From: Dehalococcoidia bacterium
GTDB taxonomy: Bacteria; Chloroflexota; Dehalococcoidia; GIF9; AB-539-J10
Reading direction: 5' to 3'
Length of the DNA stretch: 14,937 nucleotides
NCBI GenBank assembly: GCA_004376695.1
Contig: SOJB01000087.1
Location: forward strand, 1-14,937
Of the stretch, positions 13,199 to 14,937 are shown piece after piece. Position 1 is the stretch's first letter. Every line of letters begins with the position of its first letter. The translations under genes were made by a program, and so were the position numbers. The notes beneath the pieces were generated by a model. The model made no database searches and was not told where the DNA came from. It saw nothing but the letters and a program-made list of their open reading frames with translations.

Positions 13199-14937
13199 TT
13201 ACGTTCTCCGCTCCGAGAAGTCAAGCGGCAGTATGTCCTCAGGCAGCGAAGCTTCAACCTGAGCCAACGCCTCAGCCCCCATGGCGGCAGCGGCATCCAG
13301 AGCTCCTTTGGCAACATAGACCGCAGCCTGCTCTTGACTCAGGCCGGCTTGTTCCGCTACCTTTCTGGCTGCCTCTACTGCTTTAGCGGCAGCTTCCGCA
13401 TAGTCAACTCCGGTCTCTCTAGCTCCCTGCACTATCCCATAGCCAGCGCCCCGGAGAGCGTCCCGAGGGTCCATCCGGGTTCGCCCCAAGCTGCGCGCGA
13501 CGCCCAGCACAGCCGAATGAGCCAGGCGCCCCACATCCAGGTCTGTTGCTTCCCCAGCATGCATGGCTCCTCTTGCCGTCTGACGCGCCACCTCGCCGCT
13601 ATGAATCTGCATGTCCTTTGCTGTTCCCGAAACACCAGTCAATGCCTTTTCCAGAGCCCTGGCTATTCTGGCTACCCCCCTTTGGGTCTGCACTGCTGCC
13701 ACAGTAGCAGCTCTGGCTATATCAGCGAGTTGATATGCTGTCACTCCCAGAGCTACATCCAACCCCGGTATGGGGACACGCCTGAGAATGCCATAGGGGA
13801 ACTGACTCAAGAAACTCAGGCCGGGGACTGAACTCATGGGACGCACCGCGTCCCGCATCGGGGCAAGCAATGCATCCATGACTATCTCGCGGCTTGCCTC
13901 GCCTTCTTCACGGAGGGAAACCAGCATGCTCACGGTGGCAAGGCCCAGGATAAAGGTGATGCAAAAAAGGAAATCAAAACCCAGAATGTTGAAGGTCGGG
14001 AGCTGGACGGAGCGAATCGGATCGACCCACGAAAAGACGAGACTAAGCTGGCGACTACCGAAGAAGCCTCCAAGATAGCCACCAAGCAACGGTCCCAGCC
14101 CGGCACCCAGACTGGTAGCCAGGCCAGCCGCTGCCAGATACGCAGTGGCTTTGCCTTTGGGAGCCAGTTTCAATCCTATGGTGCTGGTCGTAAAGCCCGC
14201 TCCACCCGCCGCGATGCCGGCGAAAACGTGGAGGACCACGAGCAAAGGGATGGTCAGAGAGTAGCGCTCCGGCATGGTTGTGAAAGTCCACCCCAAAACT
14301 ACCAACAGATACAGAGAAGCCGACACAGATAGAATCGCCTTAATGCCGAAGCGATCAGAAAGCGGACCCCAGAGCCGAAGGAACAGGATGTTGGACGCCT
14401 GACTCAAGATGCTGAAGCCGATTACCATCGGAAGAGGCAAGCCCAGGCGCTGCAGCATGTAGACGACGAAGAAGGGAGTAGACATGTTCAGAGCCAAGCC
14501 CCATAGGAACAAGAACCACAAAAGGCGCCGGTAATTAGCGTCGCGGAAGGGAGGAGATATGGTGGAAGGCAGCGATGGCTTAGGCCCAGGGGCCTCTTGC
14601 ATCAGGGGCTCCGGCACCATACTGATAAACAGAGGGCCGGGCAGTCCCAGGAAGATCGCGCCAAGAACCAGTAAAATGGTGAATCCCAGAGCTTCGTTTC
14701 CAGGGGCATAACCTTCCCAGTAGTTCACGAAGAATGCGGCCAGCAGACCAAATGTCATGGCTGCCAGGTTGACCCACATTTGGCGGCGGGCAAAGAACCG
14801 GCCCAGGATTTGCTGAGGAACCAGGTCCCTGATCCAGCCATTCCAAGCGCAATTGGTGATGGAAACAAACACACCACGAACTGCCAGGGTGACCAGAAGC
14901 ATCAACACAGCACTGCTGCCAGGCACATCCAGGAAGA
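13199..14937 (-). CDS. Major-facilitator transporter with long alanine-rich C-terminal tail (N-terminus outside window)
   Basis: The frame is open to the right edge, so the start and the first three or so membrane helices are missing; about 579 codons are visible. Counting from the GTG at 14926, membrane helices run through about residue 337. The loop WIRDLVPQQILGRFFARRQM (31-50) and the motif-A-like GPLSDRFGIKAIL (187-199) between the two halves' helices 2-3 equivalent identify a major-facilitator (MFS) permease of the inner membrane; its substrate is unknown. Residues about 340-575 are soluble and helix-forming, extremely rich in Ala, Gly, Arg and Glu (for example AEAAAKAVEAARKVAEQAG, 510-528), with irregular repeats of G-A/R-G-A and D-x-x-x-A-A patterns. 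Such a tail is not normal for MFS carriers. The gene ends 34 nt from the convergent small membrane protein, with no terminator seen between them. Confidence 0.85.
   Translation of the reverse strand, partial: FLDVPGSSAVLMLLVTLAVRGVFVSITNCAWNGWIRDLVPQQILGRFFARRQMWVNLAAMTFGLLAAFFVNYWEGYAPGNEALGFTILLVLGAIFLGLPGPLFISMVPEPLMQEAPGPKPSLPSTISPPFRDANYRRLLWFLFLWGLALNMSTPFFVVYMLQRLGLPLPMVIGFSILSQASNILFLRLWGPLSDRFGIKAILSVSASLYLLVVLGWTFTTMPERYSLTIPLLVVLHVFAGIAAGGAGFTTSTIGLKLAPKGKATAYLAAAGLATSLGAGLGPLLGGYLGGFFGSRQLSLVFSWVDPIRSVQLPTFNILGFDFLFCITFILGLATVSMLVSLREEGEASREIVMDALLAPMRDAVRPMSSVPGLSFLSQFPYGILRRVPIPGLDVALGVTAYQLADIARAATVAAVQTQRGVARIARALEKALTGVSGTAKDMQIHSGEVARQTARGAMHAGEATDLDVGRLAHSAVLGVARSLGRTRMDPRDALRGAGYGIVQGARETGVDYAEAAAKAVEAARKVAEQAGLSQEQAAVYVAKGALDAAAAMGAEALAQVEASLPEDILPLDFSERRT

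Noticed and set aside
13181..13831. Plus-strand open frame of 216 codons
   Set aside because: It is antisense to the helical tail of the transporter, whose frame is continuous with clear MFS segments; the high-GC alanine codons produce open frames on the opposite strand.
1..14937. CRISPR array, tRNA or rRNA genes
   Set aside because: No regularly spaced repeats, no tRNA cloverleaf sequence with a GTTCRA-type arm, and no rRNA segments were found on reading either strand.

Overview
The window looks like bacterial chromosome from the phylum Chloroflexi, most likely class Dehalococcoidia or a near relative. Three things suggest this: a stripped-down mraZ-rsmH-ftsA-ftsZ division cluster with no mur genes, a B12-dependent (class II) ribonucleotide reductase with its NrdR repressor directly behind ftsZ, and protein sequences of that general style. 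This assignment rests on gene content and recognised sequence style, not on a database search.

Layout. (1) Positions 2-175 hold the last codons of an IS3/IS481-type DDE transposase, cut by the window edge. (2) About 20 bp further on, a near-consensus promoter (193-221) drives what appears to be a free-standing structured RNA (about 227-390). Its two ends pair over 13 bp and are followed by six T residues; no family could be assigned, and the architecture resembles 6S RNA. (3) From 9062 down to 468 two tandem minus-strand operons are seen. The first is mraZ-rsmH-ftsA-ftsZ. It has a perfect TTGACA/TATAAT promoter and GTGGGGAAAA direct repeats (MraZ-box-like) at the start of the transcript, and it ends at a 14-bp perfect hairpin. 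The second is nrdR-nrdJ followed by a three-domain GAF / PD-(D/E)XK-like / hypoxanthine phosphoribosyltransferase protein. Its promoter carries an NrdR-box-like sequence in the -35/-10 spacer. (4) Divergently, on the plus strand, lies trmD-rplS-priA, with overlapping reading frames, followed by a small two-helix membrane protein. (5) Convergent with that, on the minus strand and running off the right edge, is a major-facilitator transporter with an unusual soluble, alanine-rich C-terminal tail of about 235 residues.

Functionally the minus-strand genes couple cell division (FtsZ ring, FtsA anchor, and the rRNA methylase and regulator that usually accompany them) to deoxynucleotide supply (NrdJ under NrdR) and purine salvage (HPRT). 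The plus-strand genes serve translation (m1G37 tRNA methylation, ribosomal protein L19) and replication restart (PriA). The most unusual items are the GAF-nuclease-like-HPRT fusion, the orphan structured RNA with two mutually exclusive folds, the transporter tail, and the short-linker FtsZ with an extended C-terminus in a peptidoglycan-gene-free cluster.
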